From Spinellus fusiger (Eukaryota > Mucoromycota > Mucoromycetes > Mucorales > Phycomycetaceae), in contig JALLLS010000028.1 in the NCBI GenBank assembly GCA_025094145.1, positions 124,001-188,000 on the forward strand: a DNA stretch of 64,000 nt, written 5' to 3'. Below the pieces are notes generated by a model, which had not been told where the DNA came from, searched no databases, and was given only the letters and a program-made list of their open reading frames with translations. Positions 11,193 through 22,238 of the stretch are shown piece after piece. Made by a program: the position numbers and the translations under genes. Each line of letters begins with the position of its first letter. Position 1 is the first letter of the stretch.

Positions 11193-12513
11193 ATGAAAAG
11201 AATAGCAAGCCACGCAGGATTATGGTATTCCAAGTCACGTAAGTACAAGGAAGGAAAAGGAAAGAAAGGAGGAACAGTAAAGGACCCATGGGAATGGTAC
11301 AGCGGAAAGACTTGACCAAGAATTGGAGGACAACCTCAAGACAGCCCACAAACATCTCGAACTGCCCGTCTCTACACCAAGAGCCATTATTGGGCCGTAA
11401 GTAGATACACTCAATAAGAGAGTAGATGATAGTGACTGGGAAAGGATGATAGACATGCTGGGTACACCTTCAGTGGACTGACAGCTGCTTATGCCTATGC
11501 ATGTGTTGATATAACATTAATGCAAGTATTATTTATTATTTATTATTAAAGAACCAAAGAAAACAGTGTTTATCATTGACAGGAGACTGCCTCCACTATC
11601 TTTATGTCTTTATAGCAAGCGTGTGTTCTTGTTGGGACCCTCTCATCATGTTTACTTGGAGGGTTGTGCTCTTTCTCAATGTGATACCTATGGAACACCC
11701 TTGGGGAATATAACTCTTGACAAGCAAAGTAAGAGAATAATAAAGAGGAGATGATAACCCATGTGAAGTGATTAAGGAACTACACTCTTCTGGGGACTTT
11801 GTTTGGATGGAGAAGTCTGTGGATGAGGACGAGCATAGTCTTGAGATGCATCTACCCTATATTGCCAAGTTGTTTAAAGAGTAAGCTCTTCTTCATTCTA
11901 TTCAGAATAGAGCCTTAACATGTCTTTATAGGAAGCTCAATGAGATAACTCTAGTGCCTATTCTCGTAGGTTCTCTTTCTCTTTCTTATGAGAAGCATTA
12001 CGGTCGATTACTAGCCAAGTATCTTAATGACCCTTCCCATCTTTTTATTATCTCCTCAGACTTCTGTCACTGGTAAGCCAACAAGCCAACAAGCCAACAA
12101 GCCAACAGAAAATAAAGAAAACTCATACCACTCTTCCATTTTCCATGGAAACATCCACTAGGGGACAACGGTTCGCTTATAAATACTGTCCTCCATCTGA
12201 TACCCCACTACCTATTTATGCTTCCATCACTGCTCTTGATCAACAAGCCATTCAACTGATAGAAGCATTGGATCTTGATGGATTTACTGCCTATCTTCAA
12301 AAGACAAAAAACACTATCTGTGGACGCCACCCTATCAGCATTCTTTTGGCTGCTCTCAAGTCCTTGGCCCACTCACCCTCTTCCTCCTCTTCCTCCTCTT
12401 CCTCTTCCTCCTCACAAAAGATCAAATTTGTTAAATACTGTCAAAGCAGCCCATGCAAAACCCTCCGTGACAGCAGTGTAAGCTATGCAAGTGCTTATGT
12501 ATACTTGTCTTGA
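11193..12513 (+). CDS. MEMO1: MEMO1 family protein
   Basis: Seven exons (11193-11238, 11303-11396, 11453-11521, 11616-11728, 11769-11880, 11932-12072, 12162-12513) give 308 residues, close to the usual 290-300 of MEMO1/Mho1. All family hallmarks are present: ASHAGLWY at the N terminus, PHAGYTFSG, LGPSHHVYLEGCALS, DEDEHSLEMHLPYIAK, ISSDFCHWGQRF and NTICGRHPISILLAA. The conserved metal-binding His, His and Cys positions are kept. MEMO1 is related to iron-dependent dioxygenases and has been linked to redox and copper/iron handling. Intron 3 is best read as a GC-AG intron (donor AT|GCAAGT at 11522), because it restores frame into KRVFLLGP. A serine run encoded by (TCC/TCT)n lies in the last exon. 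The stop lies inside the antisense coding end of PIG-H. Confidence 0.9.
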
Positions 12514-13265
12514 TAGTTTAAAAAATGATGATGAGGTGTAACAGAAAATAAGACAGCACGTGTTCCTTGGTAAACATCGAGAAGGACTGGATACAAAGAG
12601 GGAAGAAGATGCTTTTGGTAGTGATAGTAGTGATAGTCATTGTTATTATATGTCAATATCTCCTAATAAACACACGCACACACGCACACACACACACACA
12701 CACGCACACACACGCACACACGCACACACACGCACACACACGCACACACACGCACACACGCACACACACGCACACACACGCAAATATATCTATTGTCTAC
12801 CCACTTACTTGGAAAACCACCACCATGTCTTGGTCTTTTACAAGAATTGCAATATAAGACTTGACTTGCCACATAGTAATGCCTTCATTAATAATAACAT
12901 CTTCAATCTTGCAGCGAGTGATAAAGCGTGATACTGTACTTCCACCCCAGTAGACTGCTTTTACTTGGACACCAATATCACGCATCACCAACAAACTCTC
13001 TGTGTGTAGTGGTAGAAGAAGAGAATTGAGTTGTAGTGTATTATAAGTGAATGAAAGCCATGTCCCTATGCCCTTGTGCTTCTATGCCCATATGCACGTA
13101 GATCTGCCAATAGACATAGACCCATGGAGTGTAAGAGTGTACCTTGTTTAATGCTTTTGTATTTGAGCAATAGCCAGCCAATTATACCAAGGGCAAGAAG
13201 AGAGATGGGCAGTATAGATAGCTTGTAAAGAGAGTAAGAACAAAACAAAACAAAAAAACAAGTCT

Positions 13266-13300
<35 letters not shown>

Positions 13301-13519
13301 CTATATATATATCTATATCTATAGAGTCTATAGAGTCTGTAGAGTATTTACCCATCCCAAGGTGAGCAGTCCCACTGCAATCAACAGGTCAATAATGCCC
13401 AATAGATGTGCCTCTGACTTGACAATATATTCTACACTATGTTCATCCAACAAGACATGGCACGTCATTGGACCTTTTGTATAAGAGACGGGAGGCGTAT
13501 TGCTCTTGACTTTGTCCAT
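12495..13519 (-). CDS. PIGH: PIG-H, GPI-GlcNAc transferase subunit
   Basis: Four exons on the minus strand (13519-13352, 13221-13143, 12999-12809, 12611-12495) give 184 residues, matching the roughly 190 of PIG-H/Gpi15. This subunit of the ER complex takes part in the first step of GPI-anchor synthesis, transfer of GlcNAc to phosphatidylinositol. It has an N-terminal segment, a membrane hairpin ([18 protein letters not shown] and [20 protein letters not shown]), then the PIG-H domain: [27 protein letters not shown], [18 protein letters not shown], and [17 protein letters not shown] at the end. Intron 1 holds CT/TA repeats and intron 3 a long CA repeat. The ATG at 13519 was preferred over 13576, which would add a short hydrophobic stretch that is not typical of the family. 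Coding ends of this gene and MEMO1 overlap by 19 bp tail to tail. Confidence 0.88.
12670..12783. repeat. interrupted (CA)n microsatellite in a PIG-H intron
   Basis: About 110 bp of CACACG/CACACA repeats (GT-type on the coding strand) lie inside the last intron of PIG-H. The threonine/histidine and cysteine/valine open frames across it are artefacts of the repeat. Confidence 0.95.
13262..13331. repeat. (CT)n-(TA)n repeat in PIG-H intron 1
   Basis: A CT run is followed by TA and TATATC repeats, wholly inside the first intron of PIG-H (13222-13351). Confidence 0.85.
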
Positions 13520-13734
13520 TAAAATAAAATAAAAATCAAAGAGGAGAAGAAAGAGGAGAAGTGTCCGCTTCTTCATTTTTATAGGTGTGCCCAACTACAG
13601 ATATACATTTACATAAGATAAAATAAAATAATAAAAAAATAAACAAAACTATGAAACATAACAAAAGGGTTGATATAAAAGAGAATAACAATAATAATAA
13701 TAATAAGAGAGAAAGAAAATGCCTAGAGAATTAG

Positions 13735-16372
13735 TTAGTGTATATAGGAAGAGAGTGCATAACAAGGAGAAAGAGCAAGACTGTCCAACAGTTTAAGCCT
13801 GTGAAGTGCTATCCAACAGATATGAGCAACATACTGACTCAGAAAGGAAGCCCACTGCAATGTGAGGTGGTGGTAGGAAGAAGAAGAAGGAATAGTAGGT
13901 GCAAAAGACGCCAGCATCTTGTGGACCCCATCAAGTGAAAGAAAAGAGAAGGGATGTGCATTGGAGAGGGAACAAAGACTGTCCTCTGAGAAAGAAGAAC
14001 AAATGTCAAGGCATGCCTGTGAGCCAGAGGAGGGTGGCGCAAGAGAAGGAAGTACAGGCATGGGTGGACTGTGCAGTGAAAAATAAGACTGTTTGGGATG
14101 AGAAGGCGCATGTGTGTGCTGTTGTGCATTGGAGTCCTTAGTGTCTCCTTGGACAATGTGCATAGCTACTTGCTTGGCATTTTGTAATTTCCCTGTCATC
14201 TTGAGTCCCACCACTTGAAGGGCCAGTTCCAAAAGAGCCTGATCATTGGCATCATAATAGGTAAACAGTGTCACCTGTCTCTCAAGCACAGGAGAGTGGT
14301 CCTGGAAGGTGACAGTGACAGGCCCAGGTGTGACTATGGGAGGGAGAATGCATACAATTGTATTGGAGTTGCAGTAGACGGTCGTGGCTACTTGTTCGCC
14401 AAAGAGACACGTCAAATGGCGAGAGAATCCAGAGCCAAGAAGAGTGATTTCAATGCCACCATAAGTGGGCCCTTGATTGGGCACAATGCGCTCCAGATGT
14501 GGGACAGGAGTCTCAATGGCCAGGGTGTGTTCATAACCATGGGTTTTTCTTATTTTGTGAGGACTCCAAGTGTCGTTCAGTGGAGTGTTCAGTGAGAGTG
14601 ATTCAATTGGATAAGAATCTGATGTAGCAAGGGGATGAAGCCAGTGTGAGAATTCATCCATAGGCGTGAGTGTTGCTTGGGAATAGGTGGTTGTGCTTGT
14701 GCTTGTGCTTGTGCTTGTACTGTTGCTCGTACCAGTGCTTTGGGAAATGTCCAGGGGATGGGTAGTATAGGCCACGTTATCCTCCATAGATACCGAAGTG
14801 CATCGGGAGGGTGCAAAGGTGTCGGACATTTCGTCTTTACTGCGCTTTCTGCCACGCTGCTTGGCACTTTTGTGATCGTCTGTGATCAGAATGGGTGGCG
14901 AGTCTCCAATGGCAATGGGCTGGCCATGATGGTTGCGCATTGTAAAGCGGACCCTTTGAATAAGTCAGTCTTGGGTCTCGATTCATTTGCCCACTATCTA
15001 TCTATCGCTTTATCTACCCGTATTTCCCTTTATTTATATCTTCTTTTTTTTTATCTATCAATCTTTCTCTATTTCTATCTCTGCCTTGTATATAAAAAGG
15101 GGATAGCCTACCTGAATCCAACTTTTTCATTGTGATGTCTGCAGTAGCAGGTAATACGTGTAGGGAGAATCACATCTCCCGAGCTAAAACTAATCATAGG
15201 ACCACAATTAAAGAGGAGGATTCTATCACGCTCAGTCTTGGTGGCTTCATTCTCTTCCTGAGGTTCATAGACACCTTCCATCTCCATTTTTCCATCTTTG
15301 GAGCGCTCAGCTCTTTTACGCTATTTAAACACGTTAGTTCAAAAAATATACTATAATATACTATAATATACTACAATAAAAAATATAATATAATATATAA
15401 AAATATAATATAAAATATAAAAAAATATAAAAAAAATATAATAAAATATAAAAAAAATATAATAAAATATAATAAAATATAATAAAATATAATAAAAAAC
15501 AGACCCAATATTGGCTCTTTGATAGATTTATAATCTACATTGCTAGATATTATTTGGGTTCTTTCCTACCTCTCGTTTCATGCACCCTTCACACATACGG
15601 ACTTCTTTGTCCTCTTGACTGGCACAAATAACTTTGGCCTCCAGAGTGAGGATGTTGGATTCTTCTGATAATAAAGTAGGAAGAGCTCCTTCAATACGTG
15701 ATTTTTGAAGGGTTCTTTTTTGTTTGGATCTCACAAGCATTTCATCAGGCAGGCGAAGATAAGACCAGTGGTGTACTTTATCGCCCTGTTCTGTCACTAA
15801 TTGAACACACAGCTTGATTTGTGTTTCCACTCGAGATTTGGCACCCGTCATAGGCACACCATGAACCCGAATCTGCAGTCTATCGGTAAAACCTTATTAC
15901 TATCCTCCTCTTGTTTTTGTGATTGTCATTCTTACTTTGGTTTAGTTTCGATTTTATTGATAAATAGACTCTGTTCTTTGCTGGAGACAAGGCACAGATA
16001 AATAAGGATTCAAGTAGGAAGAATAGAATCATGTTTGGAGAGAGAAGAGAGAGAGAAAAGAAAAGAGCATTGAGAGGATAAACATGCTTACATTTTGGTG
16101 GGTGTTTGGTATGTGTCAGGTAGGAAAAGATAATTGTCTTCCACAGTGTAGTCTTCCTGCAATGCATGAGGGTGCCATAAGGTAGGTGACGATGGATAAG
16201 ATGCAGTGACATTGGGTGTTATTGCTGGGCTTTCGTGCTGACTGTACGAAGAAACAGACCCTGCTGTGGAGGAAGAGAGGGAAGGGAGAAATTCATCAGG
16301 AAATGAAAAGTCAGGAAAAAACGACTGAAATTCGTGTGGCTTGAGTAATAGGTTGGGTGGTGAGTAAGACAT
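13735..16372 (-). CDS. Mga2/Spt23-like IPT/TIG regulator, short form
   Basis: Four exons (16372-16092, 15879-15570, 15320-15112, 14953-13735) give 672 residues. Exon 1 is a Ser/Pro-rich N terminus. Exons 2-4 hold the conserved Mga2/Spt23-type region: LQIRVHGVPMTGAKSRVETQ, CEGCMKRE, DVILPTRITCYCRHHNE, FTMRNHHGQPIAIGDSPP and ITDDHK. An IPT/TIG domain follows (VPNQGPTYGGIEITLLGSGF, then FGEQVATT and GPVTVTFQDHSP), then LQNAKQVAMHIVQGD. In yeast, Mga2 and Spt23 are ER-anchored precursors released by Cdc48/proteasome processing to induce fatty-acid desaturase. Here the frame stops at 13735 with no ankyrin repeats and no convincing C-terminal membrane helix. It therefore looks like a soluble, constitutively nuclear paralogue, or a 3'-truncated copy. 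A functional role in lipid or stress control is inference. Confidence 0.85.
15340..15500. repeat. AT-only repeat in an intron
   Basis: Tandem TATAATATAC and AATATAATAAA units fill most of the 249-bp intron between exons 2 and 3 of the Mga2-like gene. It is nearly pure A/T and may form hairpins. Confidence 0.85.
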
Positions 16373-17105
16373 GGGAGAGAAACAAAGGGAGAAATCTATT
16401 GTCTAATTAGTGTACTGCACTGTATTTATAGCAAGACAGGAAATCTGCCTCACCGAGAAGAAGCCGAGAATTACTGCCAACAACAAAATGCTATCGATTG
16501 CGCTTTTTGGATTTTGAGTGTGGGAAGATACACTACACGGAGAGTGTGTTTCAAAGCACAGACATTCCCCTTGTTCTCTTTCCTTTTATATTGCCATGGT
16601 TACAAGGAGTAGGCTTTTCTTTGTTGATTCATCTGCTTGGTTCATGCTGAACTGTGCAAAATTACAGTCTATTAAGACAAATAAAGATCAACATACGTGT
16701 AACTCTGTATAACGTTGTATAAAGTTTCATAAAGAGAGGCCGCTTGGGCCTTCTATAGCTTTCATGACTATTTCTTATTCATTTCTTGTTTCTAATGGTA
16801 TTTTAACTTTTTATATTTATTTTGGTAGTATTAATTTTTTCCCTCTCTTCCATTGTTGTCTTATTTTGTTTTATGTGTCTCATGAGGCCACATGCAGTGT
16901 TGATAGGATGTCTTCAGCAGCGCATTTCCCCCAGCACAGAACGAGCTACTCAAAGCCATGTCAGTCAAATGGGCTTTTTAAAAAAAATAAAAATAAAATA
17001 AACTATCTTTTATATCCTTAAAACAGCTTTCATGCGTTCTACACTATAGACTACATAGAAATAATATTAATAAAGGAAGAACGCGTGTTAATAGAAGGGT
17101 TCCAT

Positions 17106-17344
17106 TTGCATGTCCATTTCTTTATTTTATTCCATGGATCCATTCATCATAGCTTATCTGGCTATCTTCACATGTAGATAAAAGGTCTTTGGTACCTATA
17201 AAGGTAATCTTTATGATGAACAATCGATAGGCTCTTCTTACATTAAGATCTTTAAAGTGTACATGAAAGATACGCGCTGCTTTCTCATTGTCATTTTTCA
17301 ATTCTACTAAGACAAGACAAAGAGAACCATTGCTTACTACTATT

Positions 17345-17375
<31 letters not shown>

Positions 17376-17480
17376 CTATCTATACAGAAAGAGACCCAAT
17401 CTAGGGTGAAGAAGCGACCCTCTTCATAGCTTGTGTTCCATCTCAGACATACAGCCCTTTATTTTCCCTGTAACCGGCAA
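17106..17480 (-). other. possible small spliced gene or remnant
   Basis: On the minus strand three pieces with protein-like composition are bounded by plausible splice sites. TSYEEGRFFTLDWVSF ends near 17384 at a GTATAG donor. ELKNDNEKAARIFHVHFKDL follows a CTTGTCTTAG acceptor near 17310. GTKDLLSTCEDSQISYDEW follows a TTTATAG acceptor near 17190 and reaches a stop. The first intron would contain the TATC microsatellite. No upstream start or known family was found. It could be the 3' end of a decayed gene. Confidence 0.25.
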
Positions 17481-20400
17481 GGTTCTTTTACTGGTTCTTT
17501 TTTTCTTTTTCTTTTTTCTTTTTATTAAAGTAGTTGAATGCTTAAAACGCTTATGTCTCCTGTCTGGTGAGCAACATGTAGGGTGTAAGAACACGATTCA
17601 ATGACATGACGACACTAAACTCACTCAAACAAAAGACAAAGTCCTATTTTGTAGTACAGTTTTATCTGCATCGTATTTCTGGTGGTCATGCTAATCATGC
17701 TGACAAGGAGAGAACTATGACTATACCATTTACTTTTTTTTTTGCTTTTCTACGTTTTATAAGTTGCATACAATAAAGCAGGCCATTGTGAATTCATAAC
17801 TCAAGTTGCTAAGTAACATTGAAGTTACTTTTACCCTCGATTAAATGCTGTTAGAACAGTATTCTTTCTGTATTTCATTCCAATGCTAATGCAGGGTGCT
17901 ATTAGCATACATTATCTCTATTCGGTGTCTTTGATGCCAAAAAAAACCTTATCTAAAGGAGGTAATAGGTGTGTTTCATAGTCATGAAGAAAAAGAAAAG
18001 AAAGAGAAAAATTGGAAACGTGTCTAATTCAGCTTGTAATCTATACTGCAGCAGTTTGAAACACTTTAATGTATAAATTGTAATACCTATCAAACTGATA
18101 GGCATTGACGCGTAGGATTTATCACTATTGGAGGAATAGGAGAGATAGGCAAGATAAAGAGAAAAAGAAGCACACAATCCCTTACCATGATTACATTCTC
18201 TGTCAAGTTACTCAAATGCACTGAGCCAGAGCTAAAAATAATAAAATGCTTCCGTGACTACAAAACTAAGATACCTCTGATAACAGCCATAGTGGCATCA
18301 ATATCGAGTCATCTATAAACAAACTCATTACGTTAACTCCCCCCAATGAAAACACAGCTTGACACAGCTTGTAGGCCTGTCGTTGGGCCCATCTGTCCTG
18401 AGAAGCAGACCCAAACATGTGTGCTGCCATTGTATAGAAAACAGTGCAATTAGAACCACTACACAACGAGAACTAAGTGAATGGGAGCAGGAAAAAAAAC
18501 AAAAAAACTCGAGACCTCCATTTCGGGAACATTTAGCGCTGTCAAGTGTAGTACGCCGTCTATCACCAGATTTTTTTGTTATCTTGCCATCATCCATTCT
18601 TTCTTTATTCATTTCCTTTGATTTCATTCTCACTCCGACCCATAAAAAGAAGACCATCACTTTTTGCTTGGTGAACAGCCCAACTGTTTAACCTATACTC
18701 ACGCTTTCCCATCGATGTAGCCCTAGATCAATAGGCCAATGCACTAGTGGATCCATAGATCAATGCGCCAGTGAGAATTTATTTTTCATTCATTTAGTAA
18801 TACCCTCTTATAAATCAGAATATTCTTTCTGGAGCAAACTGTAAATGATGTCTATTCTTATTGAGATTCAGGTGCACCCACGATGGGAAATAGAGATATG
18901 ACAAATATTACACACAGATATATAATCTTTCCCTGATATCTCCACCGATGAGAACGTGTTGGCTGACAGAAAAATGATGTATGACTCGTACATGTACACA
19001 TATCATAACAAAAAGAAAGCAGATGAGTGCATATTGAAAATAAATGTAAAGTGGAAATATACGAGATATATATTATATTTTTATTTTTATTTCTCAATTT
19101 AACTTTCTATGGCAACCCATTTATGCAGTTCAGCTTAGGTTACTACTTTATGATTGTTTTAGTTTTTTGAGTTTGGTTCTATTTTTTTGTCCTATTCTCT
19201 TTTCTAAAACAACTATCATCCGATGATGACTGAAATATTCACAGCATGGAATTCCTTTTAGGTAATTGTTGGAGACAAATGACCCGTCCAACTTAAGAGA
19301 GAGAAACCAGGAAGTAATACTTCCTTGAAATGACGCTAACTTTTTTCTTTCTTCTTTTTCTTGGCTCAGTCCTACCTGGATATAAATAATAATAACAATA
19401 ACAGTAACAGTAAAGCTAAGCTAAGCTATTTATTTAGAAAATATCCAATCTACACTCTAGCTTTATTCATAAGAGGAAGAGGAGCCATGACTGAATATTG
19501 AGAAATTTATGAAGCGTAGGACATCATCTTAATCAATCGTCTTGTATTCTCTGAATTAGATGAATCTAAATCATCTTAAAACATATCTTTGTACACCAAA
19601 CAAACAAGTGAGATGTCTATCGACTATAATTGGAAAAGTCAGTTGGAGAACTTATTATACTTTTCATGTTACCTAACTCCAAATAAATTACATCTCGATA
19701 CTTCAGATTCTTTTTTCTTCTTCTTCCCTTAAGACTGTACCTCTTCCTTGTACTTTTTGCATACATGTGTCTCTGATTCTACTCAGACTTCTACCCATCC
19801 TTGAACTCTGGTAGTGTTCGTGTGACTATGGGGTCGTACATTTGAAATAGTAGCTGTGACGAAGTAAATGCAAGACTCTTTGCTGTATGCATTGAAGGCC
19901 GTCAAAGTTCTATCATTTGCCTATTCTTATTCTTCATGCAATAATGAAGTATTAATTAAAAGAGAGACAAAGAAGGGGGGAAGTTCCTCTAAAGAGAAAG
20001 ACCATCCGTCATTCTCTACAAGAGAGGAGCACAGGGTAGACATGAATCATGTCAAAACCAACTTTGATGAGTAAAGCACAAGGATCCTATTCTGGTTACA
20101 TATTTTCATTTTTTATTACTATTATTATTATTACTATGATTATTACTATGATTCCATCGTTTCTGAAATGGCCAATACCTTTGCAAATCTCTAATGTTGA
20201 CTGCTAAAAGATGACCCTTGGGCCACTCTAGAGCCACACCAATGACATGCATTCTACTCTTGTTACTTTTTAACTTTTAAAGTGCTTTCCACTAGCTCCT
20301 CATCCTGGCTATATAATGTGTAACCAAGCAAAAAATTGCTTTGTTCAGATGTTATAGCCCAAACTAGCAGAATAAGACATGGTGGCAGGATAAAAACATA

Positions 20401-22199
20401 AATTGATGCCTGAACCAAGAGTATGCCATGAATGAGTTGCAGAGGTCTTTGTCTAACCATCTAGAAAGGATAGGCAAAAAGGGGAAAATAATAACAGATG
20501 GAATACAAGCTAATTTGTCTTACTGTTTCGATTGATTTCATTAGAGTAAAATAGATGACTGTATCTATAAATGAGGAATGAATTACAAAAGACTTGTCTA
20601 TAGTCGCCATCACCATCCGAATAATATAAGAATCAAAACTAGAAGAAATACAACTTACCATATTTGTCTTAATGATACAAAGTTATAACATTTATGAACA
20701 TATTAAATTGTGGGGATGACAAGAGCTAAACACTTCTGGATGTGTTTCATAAATTATCCCTTTTTCTCCAATTTTGTGCTTTTTAGTTTATATCTATTTA
20801 TGTTGATATGCATCCCATTGTCCTTTGTAAACTATTTTCTGCTATTGTCTTCCCTGGATAGCTAGAGGATTTAACAATATAAAAAAGTAACAGATGAATA
20901 GCAAGTGCTACTTCTGGAAGAACTGTACCATCCATAGGAACTATAAGAACAAATAAAGATAAATAGTCACTATATCTTATTCTATTATTATTATCTAATG
21001 TATTATTTATTTGTATTATTTATTTATTTATTTTTATTTATTTTTAAAAAAAAAACTGCTTTATGTCCATGTTATTTACTTGAATTGAAAAAAAAGAAGA
21101 AAGAAATAGGGTTTTATGAATAGGTGTGACATGGATATTCAATATTACAAGTTAAAATAGTGTCGTTTGTTGTAATGATGATAACAGAGAAAAATATCAC
21201 AAATTACATTAAGATACATTTGAATTTGATTGTCGAATTTAGTTAAATAATGCCTTCTGTGTCTGTGTTTAATCGAAGCATACCTCGCATGTTGTGCTTT
21301 CTGTCCATTTTTACGGTCATAGTAATGCGAGTATTGTTTAGTACAATGAATAATGTAGAAACATACAGCTATGAATCTTCTTACTCTCTCTTTAATATGA
21401 ACGTATTATAAACTCAAACAGTCAACTTTCTTAGTGGTAATAGTGCTGTGAAGGTCTACTTTGATGTGTTCAGGTCCACTCTAGTTTGTATTCTTTCTTA
21501 TCTGTAAGTCTAGGGTTGTAGATACTGTCTGATGGCTCCCCCATGTTTTTGTATTCCAAGACTGACCTTGTATAGGTTGTTGTACATGCTCAATGATAAG
21601 TATTAATCTTGGTCGCTTTTTCGTCCATAGCGAAATGCAATAGGGTGGAGTACTATTCACTTTAATTTCTTATTAAAAAAGTCTACAGCCTATTTTACGC
21701 TAGTACCGACCAAGATGTGCTCAGGATGGCTTATTAAGAATGAAACTGTTACTATTCTCATTATAATAATAACAAGAGTTCTTTTTATTCTTTTTTTATT
21801 ATTTTACATCAATGGATAGAATCAAACACGGGAAAATAAGTGTTGTATATTATTATCTTTTCAAATCATTCAATAGAGTCTAGAGTTGACTTCAATTTTA
21901 GTCACAAATTCACTATTTTTTTTTGCATGACCATCGCATATTTACCACACTCATTGGTGGTATTTTTTAAAGAAAATTTCTTTCACCATCAGCTTTCTTT
22001 TTTTCAAACTCATTAAATGTGCTCTTTTCCATTGATAGTATTCCCTTTTTTATAAAAACAGTTAATTGAGATAACCTTTATGATAATTGTAAAAATTAGA
22101 TCCTGTTTTTTATTCAGATTTCTCTCACACAAAATAGAATAATCAAAGACATTGATTCTGTTGAATTCAAGAAATAGCCTAGATTTCTGTCACTTTAGA

Positions 22200-22238
22200 C
22201 TTTTTCTTTTTCTTTTTCTTTTTCTTTTTCTTTTTCTG
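22200..22238. repeat. (CTTTTT)n microsatellite
   Basis: About six copies of a 6-bp pyrimidine unit in the gene-poor region. Confidence 0.85.

Noticed and set aside
12560..12931. open frames rich in His/Thr or Cys/Val
   Set aside because: They are translations of the CA microsatellite inside a PIG-H intron.
18266..18691. overlapping 66-110 residue open frames on both strands
   Set aside because: One reads MFGSASQDRWAQRQAYKLCQ and looks slightly protein-like, but no start context, splice partners or family could be found.
20263..20661. two adjacent hydrophobic minus-strand frames separated by a stop
   Set aside because: Same frame with a stop between and no recognised membrane protein family; hydrophobicity is expected from T-rich codons.
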